Positions 33,649-42,308 of a DNA stretch of 64,000 nucleotides are shown piece by piece. The notes under the pieces were generated by a model. It made no database searches, was not told where the DNA came from, and saw only the letters and a program-made list of their open reading frames with translations. Positions within the stretch are counted from its first letter, which is position 1. Each line of letters starts with the position of its first letter. The translations under genes and the position numbers were made by a program. The stretch spans positions 60,634 through 124,633 of the forward strand of contig CBFHND010000009.1 in NCBI GenBank assembly GCA_965657085.1. Reading direction: 5' to 3'. The stretch comes from CBFHND01 sp965657085. GTDB lineage: Bacteria; Pseudomonadota; Alphaproteobacteria; Rhodobacterales; Rhodobacteraceae.

Positions 33649-34581
33649 ATGCCGACCATTCTGGACATAAAGAACCTGCGCAAATCCTATGCGGGTGGTT
33701 TCGAGGCGCTCAAGGGTGTGTCGCTGCAAATCGACGAAGGTGAAATCATCGCACTGCTTGGCCCCAATGGTGCGGGCAAGACGACGCTGATTTCGACCGT
33801 CTGCGGCATCACCACCGCCACCTCTGGATCGGTACATGTGGCTGGCTACGATATTGCGCGTGATTTCCGCGCGGCCCGCAGCCTGATCGGCCTTGTCCCC
33901 CAAGAGGTGGCACTTGAACCCTTTGAAAAGGTCATCAACACCGTGCGCTTTTCGCGTGGGCTGTTCGGCAAGGCCAAGGATGACGCGGAAATCCAGCGCA
34001 TTCTCGAACGGCTGTCGCTCTGGGACAAGCGCGACGCCCAGATCAAGGAACTGTCGGGTGGCATGAAACGCCGCGTGCTGATCGCCAAGGCTCTGGCCCA
34101 CGCGCCGCGCGTTCTGTTTCTGGATGAACCCACCGCAGGCGTCGACGTGGAACTGCGCAAGGACATGTGGGACATCGTGGCCGACCTCAAGGCCGATGGC
34201 GTGACCATCATCCTGACCACGCACTACATCGAAGAGGCCGAGGCCATCGCCGACCGCGTGGGCGTGATCGCCAAGGGCGAATTGCTTCTGGTCGAGGACA
34301 AGGAAGCGCTGATGGCGCAAATGGGCAAGAAGCAGCTTGAAGTGCAACTGAACGACACTCTGGCCGAAGTGCCCGCAGCACTTGCAGGGTACGACATCGC
34401 GCTGACCGATGATCGCCGGGGGCTGATCTATACCTACGACACACGGTCCGAGCGCACAGGCATCACCAAGCTGCTGACCGATGTGGCGGGCGCGGGGCTG
34501 GTGCTGCGGGATGTGGCGACGCGGCAATCCAGCCTCGAAGACATCTTTGTCACGCTGGTCAAAGAGGAGGACGCGGCATGA
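33649..34581 (+). CDS. ABC-2 type transporter ATP-binding protein
   Basis: 310 residues from the ATG at 33649 (AAGCGGAGC upstream). Walker A is GPNGAGKTTL, the signature is LSGGMKRRVLIAKAL, Walker B is VLFLDEPTAGVD, and the H-loop is TTHYIEEAE. The C-terminal extension (about residues 220-310) is typical of the DrrA/YadG group. It overlaps the permease gene by 4 bases. With it, it forms a two-gene exporter. The substrate (drug, lipid or polysaccharide) is unknown. Confidence 0.92.
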   Translation: MPTILDIKNLRKSYAGGFEALKGVSLQIDEGEIIALLGPNGAGKTTLISTVCGITTATSGSVHVAGYDIARDFRAARSLIGLVPQEVALEPFEKVINTVRFSRGLFGKAKDDAEIQRILERLSLWDKRDAQIKELSGGMKRRVLIAKALAHAPRVLFLDEPTAGVDVELRKDMWDIVADLKADGVTIILTTHYIEEAEAIADRVGVIAKGELLLVEDKEALMAQMGKKQLEVQLNDTLAEVPAALAGYDIALTDDRRGLIYTYDTRSERTGITKLLTDVAGAGLVLRDVATRQSSLEDIFVTLVKEEDAA

Positions 34582-35339
34582 ACCTCAACGCCGTTCTCGC
34601 CATCTACAGATTTGAAATGGCGCGCTTTTTCCGCACATTCCTGCAATCCCTGATCTCGCCGGTGTTGTCCACATCGCTGTACTTCGTGGTTTTCGGCGCC
34701 GCCATCGGCAGCCGCATCGACGAGGTCGAAGGCGTCAGCTACGGCGCGTTCATCGTGCCGGGGCTCATCATGCTCAGCGTGATGACCCAAGCGATCTCAA
34801 ACGCGTCCTTCGGCATCTATTTCCCGAAATTCATCGGCACCATCTACGAATTGCTGTCCGCGCCGGTGAACTTCCTCGAAATCGTTCTGGGCTATGTGGG
34901 GGCCGCAGCGACCAAGGCGCTCTTTATCGGGACGATCATCCTGATCACCGCCTTCTTCTTCGTCGATCTGCAAATCCAAAACCCCGTTGCGATGGTGCTG
35001 TTCCTGGTGCTGACCTGCGTGAGCTTTGCGCTCTTCGGCTTCATCATCGGCATCTGGGCAGGGAATTTCGAACAGCTGCAGCTGGTGCCGCTGCTGATCG
35101 TGACGCCCTTGGTGTTTCTGGGCGGGTCCTTCTATTCGATTTCGATGCTGCCCCCGATCTGGCAGACCATTTCGATGTTCAATCCCGTGGTCTACCTGAT
35201 TTCGGGTTTCCGCTGGGCGTTCTTTGGCATCGCAGATGTGCCCATCGGCACCAGCCTTTTGGCCATTGCTGCCTTTTCCGGCATCTGCCTTGCTGTGGTG
35301 GGATGGATCTTCAAGACCGGGTGGCGCATCCGGCAATAG
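34578..35339 (+). CDS. ABC-2 type transporter permease
   Basis: 253 residues with six transmembrane segments. The ABC-2 signature region reads PLLIVTPLVFLGGSFYSISMLP followed by NPVVYLISGFRW, matching the YadH/NodJ type. It is the second gene of the two-gene exporter, start coupled to the ATPase stop by ATGA. Subunit stoichiometry is expected to be two of each. Confidence 0.92.
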   Translation: MNLNAVLAIYRFEMARFFRTFLQSLISPVLSTSLYFVVFGAAIGSRIDEVEGVSYGAFIVPGLIMLSVMTQAISNASFGIYFPKFIGTIYELLSAPVNFLEIVLGYVGAAATKALFIGTIILITAFFFVDLQIQNPVAMVLFLVLTCVSFALFGFIIGIWAGNFEQLQLVPLLIVTPLVFLGGSFYSISMLPPIWQTISMFNPVVYLISGFRWAFFGIADVPIGTSLLAIAAFSGICLAVVGWIFKTGWRIRQ

Positions 35340-35408
35340 CCGTGCTTTGACGCCACGCTGCCGTTCTCTTTTCCGCCACGCCTTGTTTGCGGGCACCTGC
35401 CATTCTAC

Positions 35409-36215
35409 ATGGGCCACATGAAACGCTGGATACCCTTCATGAAATCCGACCCCACGGTGGCCGTTGTCCGCCTTCAGGGGATCATCGCAAGCGGCGCACG
35501 TGGCACGCTCAACGATCAGGCGCTGGCGCCGATCCTGGAAAAGGCCTTTGCCCGCGGCAAACCCGACGCCGTAGCGCTTGAGATCAACTCGCCCGGCGGC
35601 AGCCCGGTACAGTCGTCCCTGATCGGGGGCCGCATTCGCAGGCTGGCCGCGGAAAAGGAAATCCCGGTCTTTGCCTTTGTCGAAGACGTGGCCGCATCGG
35701 GTGGCTATTGGCTGGCCGCTGCCGCCGATGAAATCTATGCTGACGAAAGCTCGGTCGTGGGCTCCATCGGGGTCATCTCTGCAGGCTTCGGCGCGCACGA
35801 GCTGATCGCACGCTATGGGCTGGAACGGCGCGTCTATACCGCCGGCAAATCCAAATCCATGAACGATCCGTTTCGTCCCGAAAAGCCCGAAGACGTCAAA
35901 CGTATCAAGACCATTCTTGAAGACATCCACCAGAATTTCATCACCCACGTACAAACCCGCCGTGACGGCAAGCTGAACAGCGAAGCGGACCTCTTCACAG
36001 GTGAAATTTGGCTGGGCCGCAAGGGGGTCGAAGCAGGCCTGATCGACGGCATTGGCCACCTCAAGCCAATGATGAAGGACCGCTTTGGCGACAAGGTGCG
36101 GTTCCGCCGCTACGGGTTGCGCCGCCCCTTTCTGTCACGCTTTGGTGCGCAGGCAGTCGAGGATGCGCTGGGCGCTGTCGAGGAACGGGCCGCCTTTGCC
36201 CAGTTTGGGCTGTAA
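35409..36215 (+). CDS. S49 family serine peptidase (SppA/SohB-like)
   Basis: 268 residues, the short single-domain form. VAVVRLQGIIASG opens the domain, EINSPGGSPVQS is the oxyanion segment, DVAASGGYWLA carries the likely nucleophile serine, and YTAGKSKSMNDPF carries the general-base lysine. There is no N-terminal transmembrane helix, unlike SohB, so it may be cytoplasmic or loosely membrane-bound. ATG 35418 is an alternative start. Likely role: degradation of cleaved signal peptides or membrane fragments. Confidence 0.88.
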   Translation: MGHMKRWIPFMKSDPTVAVVRLQGIIASGARGTLNDQALAPILEKAFARGKPDAVALEINSPGGSPVQSSLIGGRIRRLAAEKEIPVFAFVEDVAASGGYWLAAAADEIYADESSVVGSIGVISAGFGAHELIARYGLERRVYTAGKSKSMNDPFRPEKPEDVKRIKTILEDIHQNFITHVQTRRDGKLNSEADLFTGEIWLGRKGVEAGLIDGIGHLKPMMKDRFGDKVRFRRYGLRRPFLSRFGAQAVEDALGAVEERAAFAQFGL

Positions 36216-36218
36216 TAC

Positions 36219-36386
36219 ATGATCTTCAAAATCGTCATCCTGTTTCTCGTCTTCATGGGCGTTCTGGCCATGTTCGGCAAAATGCACTGGATCGGGGGCA
36301 AACGCCTGACGCAAACCAAATGCAAGGCCTGTGGCCGCCACCGCATCGGCAAGGGTCCGTGCCCATGTGAAAAGGCGGGGCGGTGA
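36219..36386 (+). CDS. Small membrane-anchored cysteine-rich protein
   Basis: 55 residues, too short for usual ORF cutoffs. One N-terminal transmembrane helix (MIFKIVILFLVFMGVLAMF) is followed by a basic cytoplasmic tail with CKACGRHRIGKGPCPCEK, a CxxC ... CPC pattern suited to zinc binding. It starts 4 bases after the S49 peptidase stop, and its TGA overlaps the ATG of the exchanger gene (TGATG), so it is sandwiched in one operon. This tight coupling is the main evidence that it is real. Function unknown. Confidence 0.7.
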   Translation: MIFKIVILFLVFMGVLAMFGKMHWIGGKRLTQTKCKACGRHRIGKGPCPCEKAGR

Positions 36387-37354
36387 TGGACGTGATCCTG
36401 CCTTGGGCGCTGTCGGCTCTCGGGCTGTTGATCTTGCTGTTTGCGGGCGACGCTCTGGTCAAAGGGGCTGTCAACCTGTCGCTGCGGCTTGGGGTGCCTG
36501 CGCTGATCGTCAGCCTGACCATCGTGGCCTTTGGCACCTCTGCGCCCGAACTTCTGATCGCGGTGCGCGCCATTCTCGACAACGTCCCCGATCTGGCGCT
36601 GGGCAACGTGGTGGGGTCCAACACCGCCAATGTGCTGCTGGTGCTGGGCGTGCCGGCGTTACTGGCCACCATGCACACCAGTGATTGCGACACGCGCAAG
36701 ACCTTCAACTTCATGCTGGCGGCAACGGTTCTGTTTATCGCGCTGGCCTTTCGCGGCGTGTTCGATTGGGTGGCGGCGCTGGTCCTTCTGGCGGCACTGT
36801 CGCTTGTTCTGGGGGATGCTTTTCGCGACGCCTACAACCACCGGCAAGCGGGCAAGGACATCCGCATCGATGAAGAGGTCGAACCGGTCGAAGGCGCGGA
36901 CCCCGAAATGCGCGGCTGGAAGATCGCCGTCTTTCTGGCGCTGGGCCTGATCGGCCTGCCGCTGGGGGCCGAATTGCTGGTGTCCAACGCCAGCATCATC
37001 GCGCGCACCTACGGGGTGTCGGACACGGTGATCGGTCTGACGCTGGTCGCCGTTGGCACATCGTTGCCTGAGCTTGCAACCACCGTGATGGCCGCGCTGC
37101 GCCGTCAGGCCGACGTGGCACTGGGCAACGTGATCGGGTCCAACATGTTCAACCTGCTGGCCATTATCGGCATCGCCGCTCTGGTGGGGCCGATTCCCGT
37201 TGATCCACAATTCCTCAGCTTCGATCTCTGGGTCATGCTGGGGGCGTCGCTTTTGCTGATACCCTTCGTATTCTCCGGTCTCAACATCACCCGAACCTGG
37301 GGCGTGATCTTGACCAGCGCCTATGTGGCCTATGTGGTGTCCGTACTGATCTGA
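36386..37354 (+). CDS. CaCA family Na+/Ca2+-type cation exchanger
   Basis: 322 residues and about ten transmembrane helices in two inverted repeats. The alpha-repeat motifs are visible twice: FGTSAPELLIAV with GNVVGSNTANVLLVLG, and VGTSLPELATTV with GNVIGSNMFNLLAIIG. These carry the ion-binding acidic residues. Between the repeats lies a short acidic cytoplasmic loop. It belongs to the YrbG type, an inner-membrane exchanger. ATG 36386 overlaps the previous stop; a GTG three bases earlier is possible. Confidence 0.92.
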   Translation: MDVILPWALSALGLLILLFAGDALVKGAVNLSLRLGVPALIVSLTIVAFGTSAPELLIAVRAILDNVPDLALGNVVGSNTANVLLVLGVPALLATMHTSDCDTRKTFNFMLAATVLFIALAFRGVFDWVAALVLLAALSLVLGDAFRDAYNHRQAGKDIRIDEEVEPVEGADPEMRGWKIAVFLALGLIGLPLGAELLVSNASIIARTYGVSDTVIGLTLVAVGTSLPELATTVMAALRRQADVALGNVIGSNMFNLLAIIGIAALVGPIPVDPQFLSFDLWVMLGASLLLIPFVFSGLNITRTWGVILTSAYVAYVVSVLI

Positions 37355-37379
37355 TTTTCCATCCCGAAGGAGCCCATCC

Positions 37380-38159
37380 ATGACCCGATGCCTTGTGACC
37401 GGAGCCGGCCACCGCCTTGGCCGCGCCATGGCCCTTTACATGGCGTCGCGTGGCTATGATGTGGCCGTGCATTACGCCAGTTCTTCGCAAGGCGCAGACG
37501 AGGTGGTCGAGCAGATCACCGGCATGGGCCGCACGGCTGTTGCGCTGCAAGCGGACCTGTTGGACCGCGACGCGACACAGGGCCTGTTTGCGCGGGCAGT
37601 GGATGTGTTGGAGGGGCCACTGACCTGCCTGATCAACAATGCCTCGATCTTTGAATACGACACCGTGGACAGCGCCACGACGACAAGCTGGGATCGGCAT
37701 ATGGAAAGCAACCTGCATGCGCCTTTCCTGCTGACGCAGGCAATGGCGGCGCAGGGCCTGAAACCCACGCAGGACGATGCGGGCGAACCCGTTGCATCGG
37801 GGTTGATCATCAACATGGTCGATCAGCGGGTGCGCAAGCTGACGCCGGAATTCATGACCTATACCATTGCCAAGATGGGGCTGTGGGCGATGACCCAGAC
37901 AACCGCACGGGCCTTGACCCCTGCGATCCGCGTAAATGCCATTGGGCCGGGGCCGACCCTGCAAGGCGGTCGTCAAAGCGCCGAACACTTTTCCGCGCAG
38001 CGCGCAGCCACGGTTCTGGGCCGGGGGGTAAACCCGTCAGACATCACCGCGGCTCTGGGCTATTTTCTGGATGCGCCCGCGATCACCGGACAGCTTTTGT
38101 GCGTGGACGGCGGCCAGCATCTTGGATGGCAAACCCCGGATGTTCTGGGCGTAGAATGA
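37380..38159 (+). CDS. SDR family oxidoreductase (pteridine reductase/FolM-like)
   Basis: 259 residues. The N-terminal motif is TGAGHRLGRAMA, an arginine-containing variant of the SDR glycine motif that is typical of pteridine reductases. LINNASIFE replaces the usual NNAG. The catalytic tyrosine-lysine pair is in YTIAKMGL, and the C-terminal VDGGQHLGW is a family feature. It probably reduces a dihydropterin or related substrate with NADPH. CGAAGGAGCC precedes the ATG. It is followed by the unusual AT-rich gap before uvrC. Confidence 0.85.
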   Translation: MTRCLVTGAGHRLGRAMALYMASRGYDVAVHYASSSQGADEVVEQITGMGRTAVALQADLLDRDATQGLFARAVDVLEGPLTCLINNASIFEYDTVDSATTTSWDRHMESNLHAPFLLTQAMAAQGLKPTQDDAGEPVASGLIINMVDQRVRKLTPEFMTYTIAKMGLWAMTQTTARALTPAIRVNAIGPGPTLQGGRQSAEHFSAQRAATVLGRGVNPSDITAALGYFLDAPAITGQLLCVDGGQHLGWQTPDVLGVE

Positions 38160-38186
38160 GTTGACGCCGGGTGACTTTTGCACCGC

Positions 38187-38212
38187 GTTAATACCTGTTA
38201 CAAATCCGTTAC
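38187..38212 (+). repeat. Three helically phased GTTA direct repeats
   Basis: GTTA occurs at 38187, 38197 and 38208, i.e. spaced 10 and 11 bases, about one helical turn. The last two are GTTACnnnnnnGTTACC, which also reads TTAC-N7-TTAC, close to a CtrA-type pair. It lies 27 bases after the SDR stop in the AT-rich intergenic region and is a candidate protein binding site. Confidence 0.4.
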
Positions 38213-38222
38213 CAAAATGCCT

Positions 38223-38327
38223 TTGTTTTCAGGGTGTTGTGCTGCCGTAATAATAATATCGTTTTGAATCAAATAGGTAGCAAACTGCCTAAAAAACAGG
38301 CAGTTCGACGAAGTGCGCTGAAAACAA
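38223..38327 (+). ncRNA. Candidate structured RNA or cruciform: nested inverted repeats forming a three-way junction
   Basis: Perfect 10-base arms TTGTTTTCAG (38223-38232) and CTGAAAACAA (38318-38327) enclose two further stems: TGCTGCC/GGTAGCA (38240-38246 with 38276-38282, one G-U if RNA) and AACTGCCT/AGGCAGTT (38283-38290 with 38298-38305, 7-base loop). The two inner stems abut without a spacer, as in a coaxially stacked three-way junction. No ORF of note occupies this 288-base gap. Strand and transcription are unproven; it could be the 5' leader of uvrC, a small RNA or a DNA site. Confidence 0.35.
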
Positions 38328-38447
38328 CGAAAAATTCAGAGTGCCAAGAACTTATAGGCAGAGTTATCCACATGATCCGTGGACATCATACTGCTTGAAC
38401 GGGCCGCACAATCGGTGCAGCCAAAGGCAGAATCAAGAGCGACTCAC

Positions 38448-40322
38448 ATGGCGACTGAAACACATACAGACCAGCCTGAGGTTGAAACGGGCCACGCGGT
38501 TATTCAGGGCTACCTGAAAAACCTCGAAACCGCGCCCGGTGTCTACCGTATGCTCGACCGTGACAGCCGGGTGCTTTACGTGGGCAAGGCCCGCAACCTG
38601 CGCGCACGGGTCAGCAACTATGCCCGGCCTGCGGGTCATTCGGGGCGCATCGAACGCATGATTTCGATGACCGCGTCGATGATGTTTCTGACCACCCGAA
38701 CCGAGACCGAGGCGCTTCTGCTTGAACAGAACCTGATCAAGCAACTCAAACCCAAGTTCAACGTGCTGCTGCGCGATGACAAAAGCTTTCCCAACATCCT
38801 CGTGACCGCCGATCACGACTTTCCGCAGATCAAGAAACACCGCGGCGCCAAGAAAGAGCGCGGCGCCTACTACGGTCCCTTCGCCAGCGCAGGCGCGGTG
38901 AACCGTACGCTCAACCAGTTGCAGCGCGTGTTTCAGCTGCGCGACTGTTCCAATTCGATGTTCGACAGCCGCACGCGGCCTTGCCTGCAATACCAGATCA
39001 AAAGGTGCAGCGCGCCCTGCGTGGGCAAGATCACCCCCGACGCCTACCGCCAGACGGTCAAGGACGCCGAACGCTTCCTGTCGGGCAAGACCACGGACAT
39101 TCAGGCCCGGCTGGCCGCGGAAATGGCGCACGCCTCCGAGGAAATGGAATTCGAACGCGCCGCCGCCCTGCGCGACCGGATCAAGGCGCTGACCCAAGTG
39201 CAGACTGCGCAAGGCATCAACCCGCGCAATGTGTCCGAGGCTGACATCATCGCCCTGCACCTCGAAAACGGGCAGGCCTGCGTGCAGGTGTTCTTTATCC
39301 GCGCGGGCCAGAACTGGGGCAACCACGACTACTACCCGCGCGTGGGGGCAGATGTGGACGCGGCCGAGGCGCTGGAGGCGTTCATCGGCCAGTTCTATGA
39401 CACCCGTGAACCGCCCCGGCAGATCATCCTGTCCAATGACATTGAAAACCCCGACCTGATGGCCGATGCGCTGGGTCAAAAGCGTGGGGGCAAGGTTGAA
39501 CTGCTGGTGCCGCAACGGGGCGAAAAGGCGGAACTGATCGACAGCGCCTTGCGCAACGCCCGCGAAAGCCTCGCGCGCAAGATGGCCGAGACCGCAACAC
39601 AGGCCAAGCTCTTGCGTGGCGTGGCCGAAGCCTTCGATCTTGACGCGTCGCCGGATCGGATCGAGGTCTATGACAACAGCCACATTCAGGGCACCAATGC
39701 GGTGGGGGCGATGATCGTGGCGGGTCCCGACGGGTTCATGAAGAACCAGTACCGCAAGTTCAACATTCGCGGCGACGACCTGACGCCGGGCGACGACTTC
39801 GGCATGATGAAAGAGGTCCTGAACCGCCGCTTCAAACGTCTGCTCAAGGAAGACCCCGACCGCTCAAAGGGCATGTGGCCCGATCTGTTGCTGATCGACG
39901 GGGGAGCGGGGCAGGTCAGCGCGGTGCGCGAGATCATGCGCGACCACGGGGTCGAAGACATCCCCATGGTCGGCGTGGCCAAGGGGCTGGACCGCGACGC
40001 GGGCAAGGAAGAATTCCATCGCACGGGCAAGACGGTGAAGGCCCTGCGGCACAACGATCCGGTGCTCTATTTCATACAGCGCATGCGCGATGAGGCACAC
40101 CGTTTCGCAATCGGCACGCACCGCGCCAAACGGGCCAAGGCGGTGGGGGCCACACCGCTGGATGATGTGCCGGGCGTCGGTGCGGCCCGCAAACGCGCGC
40201 TTCTGGCGCATTTCGGGTCGGCCAAGGCCGTGGGCCGCGCCAACCTTGCCGACCTCAAGGCGGTGGACGGGGTCAGCGAAGCGCTGGCGCAAAAGATCTA
40301 CGACTATTTTCAGGACGGCTAG
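38448..40322 (+). CDS. uvrC: Excinuclease ABC subunit C
   Basis: 624 residues. GIY-YIG nuclease domain at the N-terminus (APGVYRML ... VLYVGKARNLRARV), UVR helix pair (AHASEEMEFERAAALRDRI), RNase H-like 5' incision domain (DNSHIQGTNAVGAMIV ... LLIDGGAGQV), and C-terminal HhH pair (VPGVGAARKRALL, VSEALAQKIYDYF). UvrC makes both cuts in nucleotide excision repair. ATG 38448 is chosen; an upstream in-frame GTG at 38379 adds 23 residues without similarity. A doublet of hairpins follows the stop. Confidence 0.95.
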   Translation: MATETHTDQPEVETGHAVIQGYLKNLETAPGVYRMLDRDSRVLYVGKARNLRARVSNYARPAGHSGRIERMISMTASMMFLTTRTETEALLLEQNLIKQLKPKFNVLLRDDKSFPNILVTADHDFPQIKKHRGAKKERGAYYGPFASAGAVNRTLNQLQRVFQLRDCSNSMFDSRTRPCLQYQIKRCSAPCVGKITPDAYRQTVKDAERFLSGKTTDIQARLAAEMAHASEEMEFERAAALRDRIKALTQVQTAQGINPRNVSEADIIALHLENGQACVQVFFIRAGQNWGNHDYYPRVGADVDAAEALEAFIGQFYDTREPPRQIILSNDIENPDLMADALGQKRGGKVELLVPQRGEKAELIDSALRNARESLARKMAETATQAKLLRGVAEAFDLDASPDRIEVYDNSHIQGTNAVGAMIVAGPDGFMKNQYRKFNIRGDDLTPGDDFGMMKEVLNRRFKRLLKEDPDRSKGMWPDLLLIDGGAGQVSAVREIMRDHGVEDIPMVGVAKGLDRDAGKEEFHRTGKTVKALRHNDPVLYFIQRMRDEAHRFAIGTHRAKRAKAVGATPLDDVPGVGAARKRALLAHFGSAKAVGRANLADLKAVDGVSEALAQKIYDYFQDG

Positions 40323-40327
40323 GGGCG

Positions 40328-40372
40328 CGGAAAATTCGGAATTTTCCGGCCAAATTTCCTGATAGGAAATTT
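40328..40372 (+). terminator. Pair of adjacent hairpins after uvrC
   Basis: CGGAAAATTC/GAATTTTCCG (40328-40348) and AAATTTCCT/AGGAAATTT (40352-40372, 3-base loop) are perfect stems lying end to end, starting 6 bases after the uvrC stop. The arrangement matches the hairpin doublet after rpoD in position and spacing, with different sequences. Confidence 0.55.
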
Positions 40373-40431
40373 TCGCTTGCGCCAGACCGGCCTGCACTCT
40401 TTGCTGATCCCGAACAGAGGACAGTTTGCAA

Positions 40432-41592
40432 ATGACCGTAATGGATGGCTTTCCGCCCGCACCCGATGACCGCGCCACCTTGGCCAACTGGCGCACGCAA
40501 CCCTACAACGCCTGGGCCTTCCACCACGTCCGCGAAATCGTGCCCTCGGCCGAGATCCGCAACGATCCCGCGCAGGTCTGGGTCTTGCAAAGCGCCCAGA
40601 CAGATCAGGCCGAGGCCCAGATCAACGCGGCGATCACCGGCATGGCCAACGACGCACTGGTGATCCTGCACCACGGTCAGATCGTGCACGAAAGCTATCG
40701 CAATGGCATGGGGCCGCGCGATCCGCATATCCTGATGTCAGTGTCGAAATCCCTGCTGGGTCTGGTCGCCGGTACGCTGGTCGCGCGTGGCGAGATGGCG
40801 ACGGACGACCTGATCACCCACCACCTGCCCGAACTGGAGGGCACCGCCTATGCCGGGGCCACCGTGCGCCACGCGCTTGATATGCAGGTGGGGCTCGACT
40901 TCGACGAGGATTACACCGCCACCTCTGGCACCATCATCGATTACCGCAAGGCCGCCAACTGGAACCCGCTTGCACCGGGTGACGCAGCCACGGACCTGCG
41001 CACCTTCCAACGCCAATTGACCGACACCGCAGGCCCTCATGGCGAGGTTTTCCGCTATGCCTCGCCCTGCACCGACATGCTGGCGTGGCTGATGGAGCGC
41101 GCCTCGGGCCTTCGCTATGCTGATCTTATCTCCGAACGCCTGCTGGCCCCCTTGGGCGCGGAAAATAGCGGCTATATCACCGTGGACCGCATCGGCGGGG
41201 CGCGCGGGGCGGGGGGCATATGCCTCACGGCGCGGGACCTTGCGCGCGTGGGACAGCTGATGATCCAGCGCGGCGTGCGCGATGGGCAACAGATCATCCC
41301 TGAGGCATGGATCGATGACATCCTGACGGGCGGCAACCGCGCCGCGTGGCAAGCGGGCAGCTTTGCCGAGAAGTTCGAGAACCAGAACATGCACTACCGG
41401 TCCAAATGGTATGTGCACCCCGGCGACACGCCCCTCATTCACGGGCTGGGCATTCACGGCCAGTTCCTCTTTGTCGATCCGGTGCGTGCGCTGTCGATCG
41501 CGTGGTTCAGTTCCGAGGACGCGCCTGTCGATCCCGGTTGGCTGACCCACGTCATGCAATCGGTCGAGAAAATCCGCACCACCTTCGACTAA
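40432..41592 (+). CDS. Serine hydrolase, beta-lactamase/6-aminohexanoate-dimer hydrolase-like
   Basis: 386 residues. SVSKS at about residue 103 provides the SxxK nucleophile-lysine pair of class C-like hydrolases. YASPCTDMLAWLMER has the YxS-like second motif, and GIHGQF near the C-terminus stands where KTG-like motifs occur. The family includes esterases, 6-aminohexanoate-dimer hydrolases and DD-peptidase-like proteins. No signal peptide is visible, so it is probably cytosolic. ATG 40432 has AGAGGAC upstream. The substrate is unknown. Confidence 0.82.
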   Translation: MTVMDGFPPAPDDRATLANWRTQPYNAWAFHHVREIVPSAEIRNDPAQVWVLQSAQTDQAEAQINAAITGMANDALVILHHGQIVHESYRNGMGPRDPHILMSVSKSLLGLVAGTLVARGEMATDDLITHHLPELEGTAYAGATVRHALDMQVGLDFDEDYTATSGTIIDYRKAANWNPLAPGDAATDLRTFQRQLTDTAGPHGEVFRYASPCTDMLAWLMERASGLRYADLISERLLAPLGAENSGYITVDRIGGARGAGGICLTARDLARVGQLMIQRGVRDGQQIIPEAWIDDILTGGNRAAWQAGSFAEKFENQNMHYRSKWYVHPGDTPLIHGLGIHGQFLFVDPVRALSIAWFSSEDAPVDPGWLTHVMQSVEKIRTTFD

Positions 41593-41642
41593 GCGGCGGC
41601 TGGCCCCTTTTCGCCGCGCCATCAAAGGGATACTACAGGGCC

Positions 41643-42308
41643 ATGATCTGGAACCTGCCGAACATCCTGACCACCCTGCGGCTGCTTGCGGCGCCGATGG
41701 TTGCGGTCATGTTCCTTTATTTCACCCGGCCCTATGCCGATTGGTTCGCGCTGTTGCTGTTCGTGGGGGCCGCCGTGACCGACTGGTTCGACGGCTATCT
41801 CGCCCGCGCGTGGAAACAACAGACCAAACTGGGCGCCATGCTCGACCCCATCGCGGACAAGGCGATGGTGGTGATCGCGCTGATGGTGATCGTTGGCTTT
41901 TCCAGCTGGTCACCCTGGTTGGTGCTGCCCGCAACCGTGATCCTCTTCCGCGAGGTTTTCGTGTCGGGCCTGCGCGAATTCCTGGGCGACGTGGCGGGCA
42001 CCTTGGCAGTGACCAAGCTGGCCAAGTGGAAGACTACCACCCAGATGATCGCCATTGCCGTGCTCTTTTCCCAAGGGGTGTTCGAGCACTATTTCGGCAT
42101 GTCGATCTGGGGCATGGACGAACAGATGGTCGTCGACATCCTCGACGGCAAAGTGCCCGATGATCTGGGTCTGGCGTGGAAGCTGACGGGCGCGGAATGG
42201 TCGGGGCGTATCGGGCTGTGGCTGTTGTGGCTGGCTGCTGCGCTGACCCTGATCACCGGCGTTGACTATTTTCGCAAGGCCCTGCCGCATCTGAGGGAGA
42301 AAGGCTGA
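41643..42308 (+). CDS. pgsA: CDP-diacylglycerol-glycerol-3-phosphate 3-phosphatidyltransferase
   Basis: 221 residues. WNLPNILTTLRL starts helix one, and the CDP-alcohol phosphotransferase motif D-x2-D-G-x2-A-R-x8-G-x3-D-x3-D is complete in DWFDGYLARAWKQQTKLG followed by AMLDPIADK. Five or six transmembrane helices follow. It commits CDP-DAG to phosphatidylglycerol at the inner membrane. A 30-residue extension near the C-terminus (DEQMVVDILDG) is longer than in E. coli PgsA. The stop overlaps the moaD ATG by one base. Confidence 0.93.
   Translation: MIWNLPNILTTLRLLAAPMVAVMFLYFTRPYADWFALLLFVGAAVTDWFDGYLARAWKQQTKLGAMLDPIADKAMVVIALMVIVGFSSWSPWLVLPATVILFREVFVSGLREFLGDVAGTLAVTKLAKWKTTTQMIAIAVLFSQGVFEHYFGMSIWGMDEQMVVDILDGKVPDDLGLAWKLTGAEWSGRIGLWLLWLAAALTLITGVDYFRKALPHLREKG

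Noticed and set aside
38364..38372. DnaA-box-like TTATCCACA before uvrC
   Set aside because: Isolated box; the AT-rich stretch is suggestive but there are no further boxes, so an origin is not claimed.
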